The notes below the pieces were generated by a model, which saw only the letters and a program-made list of their open reading frames with translations, made no database searches and had not been told where the DNA came from. A DNA stretch of 64,000 nucleotides from Eutypa lata (taxonomy: Eukaryota > Ascomycota > Sordariomycetes > Xylariales > Diatrypaceae): NCBI GenBank assembly GCA_022661535.1, contig JAKULF010000006.1:1979001-2043000 (forward strand), written 5' to 3'. Within the stretch, counting starts at the first letter, position 1. Every line of letters begins with the position of its first letter. The translations under genes were made by a program, and so were the position numbers. Below, piece by piece: positions 31,183 to 43,692 of this stretch.

Positions 31183-31761
31183 GTAGAGGGTGGATAAAGA
31201 TGGATGGATGGGGGGATAGACGAATGAATGAATGGCAGCTCATGTGATATGAACATGACGAATGCAAGTACATGATATAAAAGGAAGTATCGAGGGTTCC
31301 ATACGCATATACATACATACCAAAGGAAGCATAGCATCACGGTGGACGATGGGTTGATAAGGCATTGTTGAGGCGTTTGACTTTGTTTAGCATAACATTT
31401 GTCTAAAGAGCGCATACACAGGTTCAACTTTTTTACGAGTACAAACATCTGTTCATCGACTCGACTGGAACAGTGAAGATAAGTTCGGATGTTCCAACTC
31501 ATATCTGAAGGGCAGATGATGTGATAGAACTAGCATACATGCTGATAGCAATTAAAAATAAGCTATTGAAGTAACCCTGAACGACCCTTATAACATCTAT
31601 TGGCGTATTGATTCCGTCGTTTACCGACTGCCCCTATATCGCAAAATCTATGGAAGACAAAATACTGTACAGCCACCTTAGGAGTGCAACTAGCTCCATC
31701 TATTTTATGCAATGACCACAACACAAGAGCACATATATGCTGCATTGGAATTCGTAATACC
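31183..31761. other. convergent intergenic 3' ends of PSF2 and the SNF2 gene
   Basis: AT-rich, with GATGGATGG-type repeats just after the PSF2 stop. No gene is seen. Confidence 0.6.
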
Positions 31762-34704
31762 TTACTCAGCCTTCATTTGGGTGATACCATCAGCAGCAGT
31801 TTCAACAACCTGGAAACCATCGGCATTGCCGGCGCCGACAGCAGCCTGCTCGTAGGCTTCGTCACTCCTATAGAAATGTGTATGTTAGTTATTGAATATA
31901 GTAAACAACAAGGCAGAACTAACAGTCGACAAAAGAACAGTGATGAAAGAAGGGGATATATACCTATCAATAAGAACATCCAGATCCTCCTCGTTGAATA
32001 TCTGGTCACCTCCAGAGTGCTTGTACACCTCGCCGTCCTTCAGGAGCAGGGTGCGCAGCGTCTCCTTGTCGATTGCTTCATTACCGTCGAGCTTTTGGCC
32101 CATCGTCTTAAAGCCTCCTTTCTTGATGACGAGCTTTTCCAACCGGCGCTTCGCGTCCGCGCTCATGAGGAGCTCCTCCTCGACAGTGCCCTTTGTGGCG
32201 ATGCGATACACGACGACGGGGCGCGTCTGCCCGATACGGTGGCACCGGTCTTGGGCTTGCAGGTCCTGCTGTGGGTTCCAGTCGCTAGTGTTGAGTGTCA
32301 GTCAAGAAGCGCTCATATTCTTTTTTTTGGGTCTACATTTGTGGGTGACTACATACCTGTCGAATAGAATAACCGTATCCGCGCTGGCGAGGTTGATGCC
32401 CTGTCCGCCGGCTCTGGTGGATAGCAAGAAGATCTTGAAATTGGGGTCCTCATTGAAATCTTTGATCTGTTGCCTACGATCATCCTGGGCGACGCTGCCA
32501 TCAATGCGGCATACATTCCACTTGCGCAACTCGGCACAGTAATCATGCAATATGTCTAATTGTGTTTTGAACTGGGAAAATATAAGGACTTTGTGTCCGC
32601 GCTCGAACAGAGCTGGCAGTAATCTGTCCAAGAGTAGCATCTTTCCAGACGAAGTAACAATATTCTCGTCGACAGGCACGTTGTTATCGAATGCCCAGGG
32701 GTTATAAAAGTTATGGGGACTGTTGCAGACCAATCGTAGCTGCATGAGGGGATTTCCAAGTCTCTTGTCGGCGATCTGGAGCTCTGTTTGATATTAGTAA
32801 AGCTACGTAAAAGTCATATTAGGCCACGTACTAGCAAGTTCGAGTGTTGCCGCTCGCTCAAGCTCCTCTTCGTCTACGGGCTCTTCGTCTGACTCCTCGT
32901 CCCGAATGGCGAGCTCCTTGGCTAGCTTCGCCTCAAATTCGTCATCGTCAAGATTATCCTCATCGGAGTCGTCTGCAAGCTTGTACGTCGATAGACGACC
33001 TCTACGTGGTAGACCTCGCACACTTTTTGTGGGGGTGGACTGCCGACTTGATTTCGTACTTTTAGATTTTGATGTCTCGCTAGTCGGCGATGTTTTCCTC
33101 TTCGTGCCGCTCCGTATCGGAGGTTCTGTTTCGTCCTTTTTAGTTTGCGACTTAGATCGAAGTCCACCACCATTCTTTCCCATCATCATGGCAAACACAT
33201 TCTGTTGTGTGGTAGAGGCTTTGTCTTTTGGCTTGATGCTACTAGCTCTCGATGACTGACGACTTGGTTTTCGAGAGCTCTGTGGGCTATTCGTCGCACT
33301 CGTTAATTGCTCGACAACTTTGTTCTCCAGGTATGCCCTCGTATCGGTCTTCTTGTCGCTGATTACATTGTATAAATCTGTCTGCTCCTTTGTCATAGGC
33401 GCATAAAGCACGTATTCTCGCTTCTTGGGCAGGTAATTTGCTACGTCCGCTTTGATTCGCCGGAGCAATAGCGGTTGGAGAACTTTGTGGATTTTCGCCA
33501 CGAGGTCTTGACTTTGTTTATTCTCGATGAATTGTTCGGTACCCTCTTCATCTTGAAGATCGCTGAAATCGAACCACACTTCAAAGGCTTCCCAGTCAAG
33601 GAAAGTCTCTGGCATTAGGAAATGCAGGAGGGACCATAACTCTTTCAGGTTGTTTTGAAGAGGGGTACCGGTAATCAGAAGACGGGTTGCTGATTTAAAC
33701 TGTTGTAGTTCCCGAAACAACTTCGCATCTGCATTCTTCATTCTGTGACCCTCATCCTGCAATCTGTGAATACGTAGTACACAATCGGGGAGTAGAATTA
33801 CCTACAACAACGATAAATGCCCAGTCGATCTTGGACAAGGCCGAATGGTCTCGTAAGACCATTTCATAGCTAGTGCATACAACTGGGAATCTCTCTGTAG
33901 GTCTTCCCTTCTGATAATATTTCATGATCTGATTGCGGTAGATATGTTGCCGTTCCTCAGGGATACCGTGGTACAGTACAAATGGAATTGAGGGCGTCCA
34001 CTTCTTAAATTCATCTTGCCAGTTCGACAATGTGCTCAGAGGGGCAATGATCAGGTGAGGACCGAAATATTGCTCCTCTTCCCTCAGCAAAGCAACCAAA
34101 GAAATGACTTGAATCGTTTTGCCTGGCCCCTTCATCAGCCTACTATATAGTGAATGCGGCCATCTCTATTGCACATACCTAATCCCATTTCATCTGCCAA
34201 GATGCCGCTTAAGCCCTGCAGACAGATCTCATACATCCACGTAAGGCCTTCCAATTGATAGTCTCGCATTGTTCCGCCAGACATGATTTTAGGCTGCCCT
34301 TTGAGCTCCAGACCCGCATCAGCGAGAGCCTGGTTATCAAAGTCGCGACCGACCCGACCCAGAGCTTTCGTCTTCTGTGTGAGAATATCGCTAAACACCT
34401 TGCTTTTCCGCAGGAGCTCGTCAAGTTCCTTAACCTTACGTGCTCTTTCCTGGGGGGATAATTGGACCTTCTTCTTCCTCTTGCGAGCATCAGCGAGGCG
34501 TCTTGCCTCAACCCTAGTGTTCTCGGCCTTCGCCTTCTTTTCCTCTGTGAGCATTTGCTGCTCGGTGAAGGTCGAGGTGACTGCCATCTTGGCGGTATCG
34601 GAGCCTACAGTAGAGGGTGGTGATGAAGCGGCGCTGGTGGATAGGCGCGAAGATGAAGATGATGAGTTGGCGGAATCGGAAACTGATGAAGCAGTGGTAG
34701 ACAT
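31762..34704 (-). CDS. SNF2-family chromatin remodeller, LSH/HELLS/DDM1 type
   Basis: Model complement(join(31762..31867, 31964..32284, 32357..32783, 32832..33756, 33806..34122, 34179..34704)), 873 aa; five introns of 48-96 nt, all phases closing. Lobe 1: [22 protein letters not shown] (Walker A, completed across intron 1), DEGH (residues 282-285, completed across intron 2), then [19 protein letters not shown]. Lobe 2: [14 protein letters not shown], then [35 protein letters not shown] and HRIGQ. A Ser/Lys/Arg-rich insert of roughly 100 residues separates the lobes. The short N-terminus lacks chromo-, bromo- or SANT domains, and with the [17 protein letters not shown] stretch this favours the LSH class (N. 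crassa MUS-30, yeast Irc5) over ISWI. These ATP-driven enzymes act on nucleosomes in genome maintenance and, in other kingdoms, DNA methylation. The gene diverges from TOA2. Confidence 0.9.
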
Positions 34705-35185
34705 TTCTAATGCAACAAAATTACCATCTAGAAAAAGCAACTTCAACTACGTAATTTCAATTTACCTTATCGTGTCGAGTCGAGACTCAATTACGAGTAA
34801 TTGAATAGTGATCTCATTTCCACTTCTAGCGCGTTGAAGGCGATCTGCAAAAACGCGACCTGCATACGAGATCACGCGTAAAGTGGAAAACGAATTTGAT
34901 CCCTGTCAGATTTGAATCCGCATCCGGTCAAAATTCACTTTCTCCGTAGTTCTGAAGTACCTTCGTACTTCGTACCTACCCTCGTCACTCCGCCACACCA
35001 CTGCCCCCATACCCCCATACAATCCCTTAGTCACCCCCAGCTGCTGAGTCATCCAACACGCCATCTTACTATCCTCACCGCCACACTATTTAAACAGCCA
35101 ACTTCACCTCTTTCAACAACAACGACAGTCCTCGGAATCGCCAGCGAGGCCTCTCAAGAACTGCTGCATTCAAACTTGGATCAAC
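34705..35185. promoter_or_regulatory. shared divergent promoter, SNF2 gene / TOA2
   Basis: A 481-bp spacer between two divergent housekeeping start codons. The TOA2 side is C/T-rich (34965-35110). I see no strong TATA element for the SNF2 side, as is common in constitutive fungal promoters. Confidence 0.45.
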
Positions 35186-35748
35186 ATGGCGACCGCGCAG
35201 AATTTCTACGAGCTCTACCGTCGTAGCAGGTACGAAGCGCTATCTCTTTTTGCTGAGATAGTAGCGAAGTGAAATGAAGTAGAGAGGATTGCTAACGTCT
35301 AACCAAACCTTTTTCGTCACGATGCAGCGTCGGCGCCGCCTTGACAGACACCCTCGATGATCTGATCACCGAGAACCGCATCGATCCCCAGCTCGCTATG
35401 AAGATCCTTGCGAACTTCGACCGGGCGATTACCGAGGTCTTGCAGGACAGGGTCCGGTCCCGTTTGACGTTCAAGGTGAATAATTCTTCTTATTGTCATT
35501 TCTCTGACAGGCCCTTTCGCAAATCCCGATCTATCTACTACTCTGTCGCATCTATATGAAAGTGCCGAGGCTAACCTTTTTTAATTACACCCACGTAGGG
35601 AGCCCTGGATACCTACCGTTTCTGCGACGAAGTTTGGACCTTCCAATTGAAGAATGTAACCTTCAAGATGGAGAATGGTGGGCAGATTGTCCAGGCCGAC
35701 AAAGTCAAGATAGTATCTTGTACTGCTAAGCCTCAGGGCACTACCTAG
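35186..35748 (+). CDS. TOA2: TFIIA small (gamma) subunit
   Basis: Model join(35186..35229, 35328..35475, 35599..35748), 113 aa, typical length. The protein begins [14 protein letters not shown]. The first intron (98 nt) splits a Ser codon; the second (123 nt) is phase 0. It continues [39 protein letters not shown] and [10 protein letters not shown], the N-terminal four-helix-bundle half, then [20 protein letters not shown] and ADKVKIVSC, the beta-barrel half that contacts TBP and DNA. TFIIA stabilises TBP on the core promoter for RNA polymerase II. No single exon encodes a recognisable whole, so an ORF-only scan would miss this gene. Confidence 0.95.
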
Positions 35749-37253
35749 AGACTTTAGATACCAGATTTCCCAAACCACTAGCACCTGCATTGATACGTCG
35801 CTATCCACGCCGGCGCGCATCGTACTCTGCGCGGCTTCGTTCGGCTGAGGCTGTCAGCTGGTTATGGTTTAGGGAGAACTGGACTTAAGTCGCGTTGTAC
35901 GATTGAGGCTCTGGTAAAGGCGTGGAGTTCGTTGGTTGGTTTGAGGGCATCCTTGATTGCATGAATTGGCGTTATGGCGAACCGTTCTCGGTATGAGGGT
36001 TCACAGGAAGTTATTTTCCAGCACGTACACGGGTTTGGCATGGATTTGACCCCATTAGAGGCTAGGATATTATTAGATACCTAGATATCCCAAACAACAG
36101 CCTTCATCAAATATCCCATGCTACCAAAAAGATGTAACCGACTTGCTGAAAGTTCATTTGCTATTAAGACATAGGTCTCTGTTTAGTTGGTGCGATTGAC
36201 ACCAGCAAACATAGTGCCCTTTAGAAGGATGGGTTAAGAAACGAATAGGGAGATGCCATGATATCCTTTTTCTTTGAGTTCTGCTACGCCCCTTGAAGAA
36301 TCTCCATTCAAAGTTGAAGAACTCAGAGTCCATAAGTATGCGTGCAAGTGTATTTACATAAGTACACAGCAGTTAGGGGAGGTGTGCTTCTTTTACATGG
36401 CCATTATAGCCATCTCTTTCAACAAGATTCAAGAAGTCGCTTCTCTAACAGTCAGGAACCGAACAATCAATATAATATGACATCAATGTAACTAATCGAA
36501 AAGGGGTTTAACGTCCCCCCGAACGCTACGTATGAGGAGACCTACTAGTTAGGGAAAGCCTTGCTGACTTCTGCTTACCTACTAAGACGTTGGCTCCAAG
36601 ACTAGAGTCATTGACCCACCCCCCTATTCCGCATAATACACGAATAGAACCAAACACCCAAGTTATCAACAGCATACCACCTACCTAAATTTACCGTACA
36701 TCTATTCAAACCATTCAATTACCCTCTATCACATCACACGTCAAGAAATTAGACCATCATTACATACATACGTAGGCCGGTTAATCACGTGGCACTCTTG
36801 ATATTGCAATAGACGATGTGTGGCAAGATACTATCCGTATTAATTGAAGCTACCCTATCCGATGATCCTTAGGGTGAAAAGGAGAAACGAATCCATTCAG
36901 AGCGTAAGCTCGGTTTCTTACGCACACACCCATCCGATGTGCACACCCTGAAAAGGCGAATCGAACCACAACTGCAGCGGCAGTACCGGTGATGAAAAAC
37001 CGCAAAGCACTTTACGTACCACTTTACCTAAAAGATCATCGCCAAAACTTACAAACCATTTCAGCCAAAGCCGAATCCAACCAACCCAACCCAACCCAAC
37101 CCAATCTACCCCTACTTCGGGGCCCAATCGTCTCCCCTATCCACCCACCCAGTAAGTAGTGGCTTAGTTACTTATCAGCCATAGTTACCTATCACCAAAC
37201 CACCTCCGCGGCGGCGGCCGCGGCCACGGCAGACCACCGCGTCTGGAGGAGTT
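35749..37253. other. intergenic
   Basis: No gene is seen. The stretch holds CACGTG at about 36788 and a (CCAAC)n run at about 37079-37103. The last 70 bases are GC-rich and are the 3' flank of the AKR gene. Confidence 0.6.
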
Positions 37254-38541
37254 CTACTCGCCGGACTTGCGGGGCGGGATGGGGCGAGGCTCGGGGACGT
37301 AGTCGAAGTGGCCGCCCATGTCGAGGAGCCAGACGCGGCCGGGGTGGTCGGGCTGCTGGCCGCCGTAGAGGAAGTTGAGCGGGAAGCCGACGTCGAACGG
37401 CGAGGCGCCCTCGATCTCCTGGATGTCGGCGTCGTCGAGGCCCACGGCCAGCGCCTCGATGTTGCCCTTGAGGTGCTCGATGGTGCGGCCCCCGACGATG
37501 GGGAACACGTACGGCGCCTTGTGCATGACGTACGCCTGGGCGACGCTCGTGATGAGCGTGCCCTTGCGCTGCGCGACCGCCTCCAGCGCCCGGCTGACCT
37601 TGAGGTCGTGCTCGGTGGCCTGCACGGCCCGGCCCTTGCCCTTCGTCGCCTGGCGCTGCTCCTCCGTCTTGAACTTGCCGCCGCCGAGGGCGCCCCAGGG
37701 GGCCAGCCCCATGCCCTCCGCCTTGACCATCCCCAGGATCTCGCGCTCGAAGTCGCGCTCCGCCGCCGACCACCGCCCCTGGTACACGCTGAACTGGCGC
37801 AGGCCGTGGTTGCGTGCGTACTCGTTCGCCTTGCTGACCACCCACGCCGGCGTGTCGCTAACCCCTAGGTAGAGCACCTTGCCTGCTTTGACCAGGTTGT
37901 CGAGCGATTGCATCACCTCTGGGATCGAGGCGCTGAAGTCCCACCAGTGGAGGTATAGCTGGTGTACGGGGTGTCCTTTTGTTAGCATGCTTGCCTATAT
38001 ATATACATACATGCGTGTTTCACCTGTGTGCGCAAAAAAGGGGGGGTTGAAAAGACATATATAACAGGTAGGAGGTGGGTGGGGCAGTAGTTAGGTAGTT
38101 ACATACCAGATCGATGTAGTCGGTCTGCAGCTTCTTCAAGCTCGCGTTGACGGAGGTGACGAGGCTCTTGGTGCCGTTGCCGGTGAAGTTGGCGGTGATC
38201 TCGGAGTCGAGGTGGGCGCCGCGGAAGACGGTGGTGTACTTGGTGGCGACGACCATCTGGTCGCGGACGCCGCGCTTCCGCATCCACTCGCCGACCCAGA
38301 TCTCGGACTCCTCGTCCTGGTAGTTGTTGGCCGTGTCGATGAAGTTGCCGCCCTGGCCGTAGAAGTAGTCGAGGATGCCCTCGGCCGTCGCCTGGTCGCA
38401 CGCCCCCATGTAGTCCGTCCACTTGGACCCGAAGTTCATCGCGCCCAGGCAGAGCGGGCTCACGCGGACCGAGGCCGTCGGCGACAGCAGCCGGTAGCGC
38501 TGCAGGGGGCTCTTTGGGGGTCCGGGGCGCTTGAAAGACAT
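37254..38541 (-). CDS. aldo/keto reductase, aryl-alcohol dehydrogenase / NorA-like
   Basis: Model complement(join(37254..37958, 38107..38541)), 379 aa. The 148-nt intron (GTATGT...CACCAG, branch GCTAAC) is phase 0 and rebuilds YIDLLYLHWWDF. The AKR tetrad is present: Asp69 and Tyr74 (FIDTANNYQ), Lys101 (VATKYTT) and His149 (LYLHWWD). The SEIWVGEWM and VSDTPAWVVSKANEYA stretches and the C-terminal PIVGGRTIEHLKGNIEAL phosphate-binding segment are typical of fungal aryl-alcohol dehydrogenases and the norsolorinic acid reductase group. Such enzymes reduce aromatic aldehydes or polyketide ketones with NADPH. No polyketide genes lie beside it here, so a detoxification or lignin-aromatic role is as likely. 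Exons are strongly GC-rich compared with the flanks. Confidence 0.88.
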
Positions 38542-40426
38542 GGTGACGAGAAAGTGAGTAGGTAGTTACGGCAGGTATTAGTTGTACGTGTGGGTAGTTA
38601 AGGTGTGTTTAAGCGTGTGTAGTAGTTGGAGATCAGGTAGGTAGGTACCTAGGTAAGTAGTCAATGGCCTCAGACTGGGAAGTATGAGATTTATTTGAGC
38701 AGAGTGAGTGGTTTGGATGTAGTAGTTCTAACCCAAAGTGTTCCAATGTTGCTACTAGGGAATTGTGTGATACTTATATGCCGATGCGTATAGTCGAGAA
38801 GGTGCTACTCAAGTACGTAAGTGTGATGAGGGGCACTTCGACCGGGAGCATATGTCAACCCTAACGCCGATGATACTGTCGACGATATGGCCTAGTGTAC
38901 TACTACCTATGATGTCTGAATATGATCAACCTACCTTAGCGGTAGCCGAGTGAGGAGATAACTGGATAACGTGTATATCCCTGGTATGTCTTAAAACCAC
39001 TGGACAGGAATGACGGCAGTGATTCCAACCCGTCTGCATGACAACGATCCAGCTAGAACTAGTTAGGCCGGTACGGCACTATGGTGATTGACTAGGCAAC
39101 TACGGGATCGGCACATGGAAAGTTCTGAATAAGAGTGAATAAGAGTGGTGATCACTAAGCTGCAAGCTGCTTACATAGGACAGCTTGAGGCGGGGGTTTC
39201 CCGTGAACGATCGGAGGTAGTGTGTTCAAGTCCGGAGCTGATTGTGTGCCTACTACGTAAAGCGTGGGAATGGTTCGTATAATGCTACTCTAGTACGAGG
39301 GGTATTTCTGGAGAGACTGTATTATCCCCGCAAGCCCCGTGGTGTTGCATGAAGACGTGAGTCAAGAACTGGTGATGGTGGTACTACCTAGGTATGTAGG
39401 TAGCTTGCAGGTGTCCCGGCAATGGAACCACACCTGTGAATAAAGTTTATGGCGTCAGAAGCCACGGTCGAAGGCGCATACTACCCTACCTAATCCACCT
39501 TTGAGCGACAATACGTAGTATACCTAGGAAGAGCACCAGGTCTTGGGATCAATTGGGTTATTTATGTAAGCTGCGTGCACATCATATCTACCTAATTCCT
39601 ATACATAAGTACTTATGTTCTATTCCTATCGAAAGCGCCTGCCATCTCACTGTGCAAATGCGTACATTTTGTTGTGTAGATGCCTTCAAACTCCGCTTAT
39701 GTCCTATCTATAGAAGCTGGCTTCCTGGGATCATTACTAATGTGTGTAATCATCGTTATTAGTATGTAGTACCTATGTAGGTAGGTAATTAGCATGCAGC
39801 CTTGGCGGTGCTATAAGTCTTGTCTCCTATTAAGTCCGACAGCTTCTCGAAGAATTGTGGGTAGCATCAATAGATTAGGTCTAGATGCTACAGGTCAGAA
39901 ACAGCCGGCCATTTACCTACCTACATACCTACATACTTTGGGTACCTACTAGGTAGTAACTGTGTATTGAAGCTGAGGAGGGAGTTTATAATACCTTGCG
40001 GTGTTTTCTAAGCACCCGACCGGCCGAATCCGACTGAATGGAAGAACAACGTTCCGACTATGGGGTAATCCCGTCTTCAGCGTTATATGTATACCGTACC
40101 TGGCAGATTGAGGCTGTTGGAAGTTGTATGCATACTCCGTACCTACATTTGCCCTAAATTGGGATATGGTCTAGCCAATCAACAGGTAGGTACTCTTTGA
40201 AAGGGGTAATAACTATAATCTTATACGGCCGATATAGCTCAATCTCACCTTTACTAATTAAGTCTTATAAATCATCATCCATTTCTGCACGTGTGCGGCA
40301 CACGAGAATTTACTAACGAGGAGGCATCAAAAACCTCCAAGTCAGATAATGTATTATGCGGCGTGCACAGGTTGGTAATGGCGTTACTCATTTGTCATCT
40401 CCAGTATACGGTTATATACAGCGCAC
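38542..40426. other. intergenic, rich in TAGGTA microrepeats
   Basis: No gene is seen. Clusters of TACCTA/TAGGTA occur at 38636-38660, 39386-39402, 39774-39788 and 39914-39955, several as inverted pairs around CCTAGG. A TTCAAGTCC at 39223 superficially resembles a Pol III B box, but no cloverleaf forms. Confidence 0.55.
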
Positions 40427-42591
40427 CTAGCAGGCCCACACGCCCACGATGCCGTCACGACGGCCCTCGACCATGTAGCCATCCTTGATGCGAACGTGGT
40501 CGACAATAGCAGGCGTCTTGTTTTCTTCCGCCTGCGTGATTCCCGCGCCACACTCCCATTGCCTCGACTCCATCTTGTCGTACACCTTGACCACGTCATC
40601 GCCGGCCGCACTGGCAATGCGGCGGTTGTCGAACATCATGCTGGTGATTCCGTTATCGTACGCGTACGCGTCGAAAATAGAGCCTGTTCTGAGGTCCCAT
40701 ATCTGGAAAAAAGAGTCTCTGTTAGTAAAAAATCTACTGGGAAGGAAGCAAGCAAATCATTAGCTCTCGGATCACCGTGACTCACCCGTATGCTGCGATC
40801 TAAACTTCCTGTCACCAGATGAACATCGTCGAACTGTAGACACGTGACCGGGCCCGTATGACCAACGAGACTGCGGTGAACTTGGCCACTCCGTAGATCC
40901 CAAAGCCGCACCATGCCGTCAGCTGTGCCGCAAGCGAGAGCCGATTCGAAAACCTGCAGCGCGCCGATGAAATCAGCCGAGCGCGAGCTTGCCCGGCTCG
41001 TCTGTCGCCATGTAGCATCGCCGGCACCGATAGAGACAGAAGCCTGCGCTGCTGCCCACATAACATCAAGTGTCTGTATACAGCGCCCCTTTGCAAGGTC
41101 CCAGTGACGGATCGTCTTATCTGCCGAGCCTGATACCAAAACATCACCCCTGAAATGAAGAGCTGTGACTTCGTCCATGTGCGATTGCAAAGTAAACAGG
41201 GGGCAGTCTGCCATGCTCCCCTCTGGAGGGTCTATAGCATGGTCATCGGGATTTTCGAACGCGATTCCGTCGTCATCCTCGTCATCCCGCCCAAATTGGC
41301 TACCTTGCGGATCATAGTGTGCCTTACTCAGGTCCCATAACCGAATTGTAGCGTCCATCGAGCCGGTGGCGAGGATGTTGTCCTCTACTTGTAGGGTGCG
41401 CACTGATGCCGTATGTCCCTCAAGCATTCCGATGCAGCGCCCGGCGTTGAGGTCCCATACCCTAACTGTGTCATCCATTGCTGTAGACGCCATTGTGCCA
41501 AATGGGATGTCGAAATCTACTGCTGTAATGTTATCAGAGTGTGCCTTGATCTCCCGGATCATAGTGCCAGGTTCGAAATGTTCGTGTAAAACTCGTGTTG
41601 ATTTGCGGTGAACTGTTTTACGTTTCTTTGGCCGTGCTCCGTTGCCTGTAGATGGTAGCTTTTCATATATCGATTTTGACATGAATTCGTCTGCGTCTTG
41701 GTCTGTTACCAGATCGAATTCTTCTGATTTTGTCGGTGTGGCGGCGGCTGCTATGGATTCGGCTTCCTCTAAGAGCAGCTGGACATCATCAATTTTGCTC
41801 TCCATTTCCATGACTACTCAAGTTAGCAAAGGATTGTTGGCGCATCGGGGATTCTGCTTACCGTCGTGTTCTAGCAAAGCTTCTTCCTGCTCAAGCCCGG
41901 CTAATCTGTCAAGGATAATCCTCCTCATGCCACTTAAATTAGCGATCTTGGTATCGATTTCGTGAATTTCGCTACTAGCCATATTCTTTCGTATACCGAG
42001 CATCTCGAGATCGTGCATCAACGAAGACCTCTCTTTTTTGAGCTTGTGTAGATGTTGTGGACTGTCGGGATCCGAAGGGTGCTCATCGATCAGTTTTCTC
42101 CCCCTCGAAACCCTTCTCCTATGTTTCTTGCCATCATCTGTCATATCAGGGAAGCTCGCCTTGAAGCCCTGGAAAAGGGAATAGGCATTATCGTCCTCGG
42201 GGATATTTTGGAGCATATCATCGGGAACGTAGGATAAGGCACGGTGGTGGATTTCCGAGGTGGAGAACTTGGAGCGGACAAGATCGGTAGGAGTGGTCCT
42301 CGCCATGGAGAACATACTCCTCTGAATGCCGGGTTTACGGAGTTGCTTGTGCACCTCAGCCATGGCGTTATGATAGTTCGGATTCTCAGTTGGGTGTTTA
42401 ATGGGTCCTACTAGGTGACTGGCTGTCGTCGTCACTTTTCGGGTGAAGGCCTCGAGTCCTCGTGGCTATTTCCATAGATTAGTTCTGAAGCTACCTAATA
42501 AGGCTTGGGGACTTATAGATACCGAGAGAATGGAGTCGTCGCCCACGGAGGCTTCATCGTGAAATGCATGGTTCAATTCTGAATCATCCAT
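40427..42591 (-). CDS. MDV1: mitochondrial division adaptor Mdv1 (WD40)
   Basis: Model complement(join(40427..40702, 40786..41813, 41862..42465, 42523..42591)), 658 aa. The N-terminal 23-residue exon is joined by a 57-nt intron (GTATCT...AAATAG, branch ACTAATC) to [20 protein letters not shown], a stretch conserved in ascomycete Mdv1. Next come a Lys/Arg-rich region and a coiled coil (about residues 165-245: [45 protein letters not shown]). Last are WD40 repeats forming a propeller ([81 protein letters not shown]). Mdv1 bridges Fis1 on the mitochondrial outer membrane and the dynamin Dnm1. All junction phases close. Confidence 0.93.
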
Positions 42592-43692
42592 GCGCGTGTT
42601 TATGGATCAAGGTCTATGCGCTTTGTGGATCGACTCGGTTGACGTGGAAGAACAGAATTGCGCATTGAGTGTCACGATCTCCAGTGTGGACAGGAAAACA
42701 GCTATAGAAGGGCTATCAGAGGGCCTAGAGCTAACATGTATGAATAGATAAGACGCTATATTGAGCGCACAGTGATAGAAATCGACATCAAGATTAGGTA
42801 GATAACTAGAGAGAAAATAGTATTTTGCCAAGATTTAGGTCCAACTAAGTCTTGGCATGAGCCACGCGACTTGCCAATTCTCTCTCATTCTCCAAGTCTG
42901 CAAGGCCCAAGGCCCCCAACCCCCCGCAGTTGACGGGTTTTTTTTTCACTTGCAGAGCCTCTTTATTTCTTACTAGCAGGGGCGGCAGGGGTAGGCAAGC
43001 AGCAAGCGAATCGCGGAGGATGCTCGTCATACACTCCGAGCTTTGACTTACATAGTTATATGGATGTAGGTACAATACGCCCAACTTATGAAGATTGAGG
43101 GGTATAAATTTCCTGTCTCGAAGGATTTCCAATTACACGTATAAGAAGCGAATAATTTGCTATTCATGAGGGACAAAATCAGCTCTCAATAAATCAGCTT
43201 GAAAATATGAAAATATAAAGATGAAGATAACACAGGCTTCCAAGGTAGGAGTCAACTACCTACATATGTGAGTGTACATTACGTACTTAAAAAGAACACT
43301 CAAGTTAGTGGGGGGTGATTAGGTGCCTAGAGTCCCGCCTAAGAACAATTGTGTGGATGTATGCAACTGACGTATAAATCCAAACAGTCAAAAACTTCAA
43401 GCAAACAAGTCGCCAGCAATATTAAAGCCCCAAAGTCCTGTACATAAGACATGTGAAGAATATGTACAAATAAGAAACCATTGTGTTATCGCTGCTGCTG
43501 ACGCCGGGTTTCTTACTAATATTCCATTTGAAACGATAGCTCAACAATCCGGGGGTTGTCCTATCACCCGCATACTCCGGTTTCTAATCTCTATATCTTA
43601 CATATATACTTCTCCTCTCCGCTCGTCTTCTCCAAGTCAAGCAGTATCATCCTTTTTGTCAATTCTCGCCAAATAGACGATCACGCCTCAAG
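42592..43692. other. divergent intergenic, MDV1 / chorismate mutase
   Basis: A 1.1-kb spacer between divergent start codons. It is AT-rich, with a pyrimidine-rich stretch 43590-43670 before the chorismate mutase ATG. The 95-codon minus-strand frame at 42845-43132 has no recognisable content. Confidence 0.6.

Noticed and set aside
39188..39250. Possible tRNA (CAGCTTGAGG and TTCAAGTCC)
   Set aside because: The spacing and stems do not form a cloverleaf and no terminator follows.
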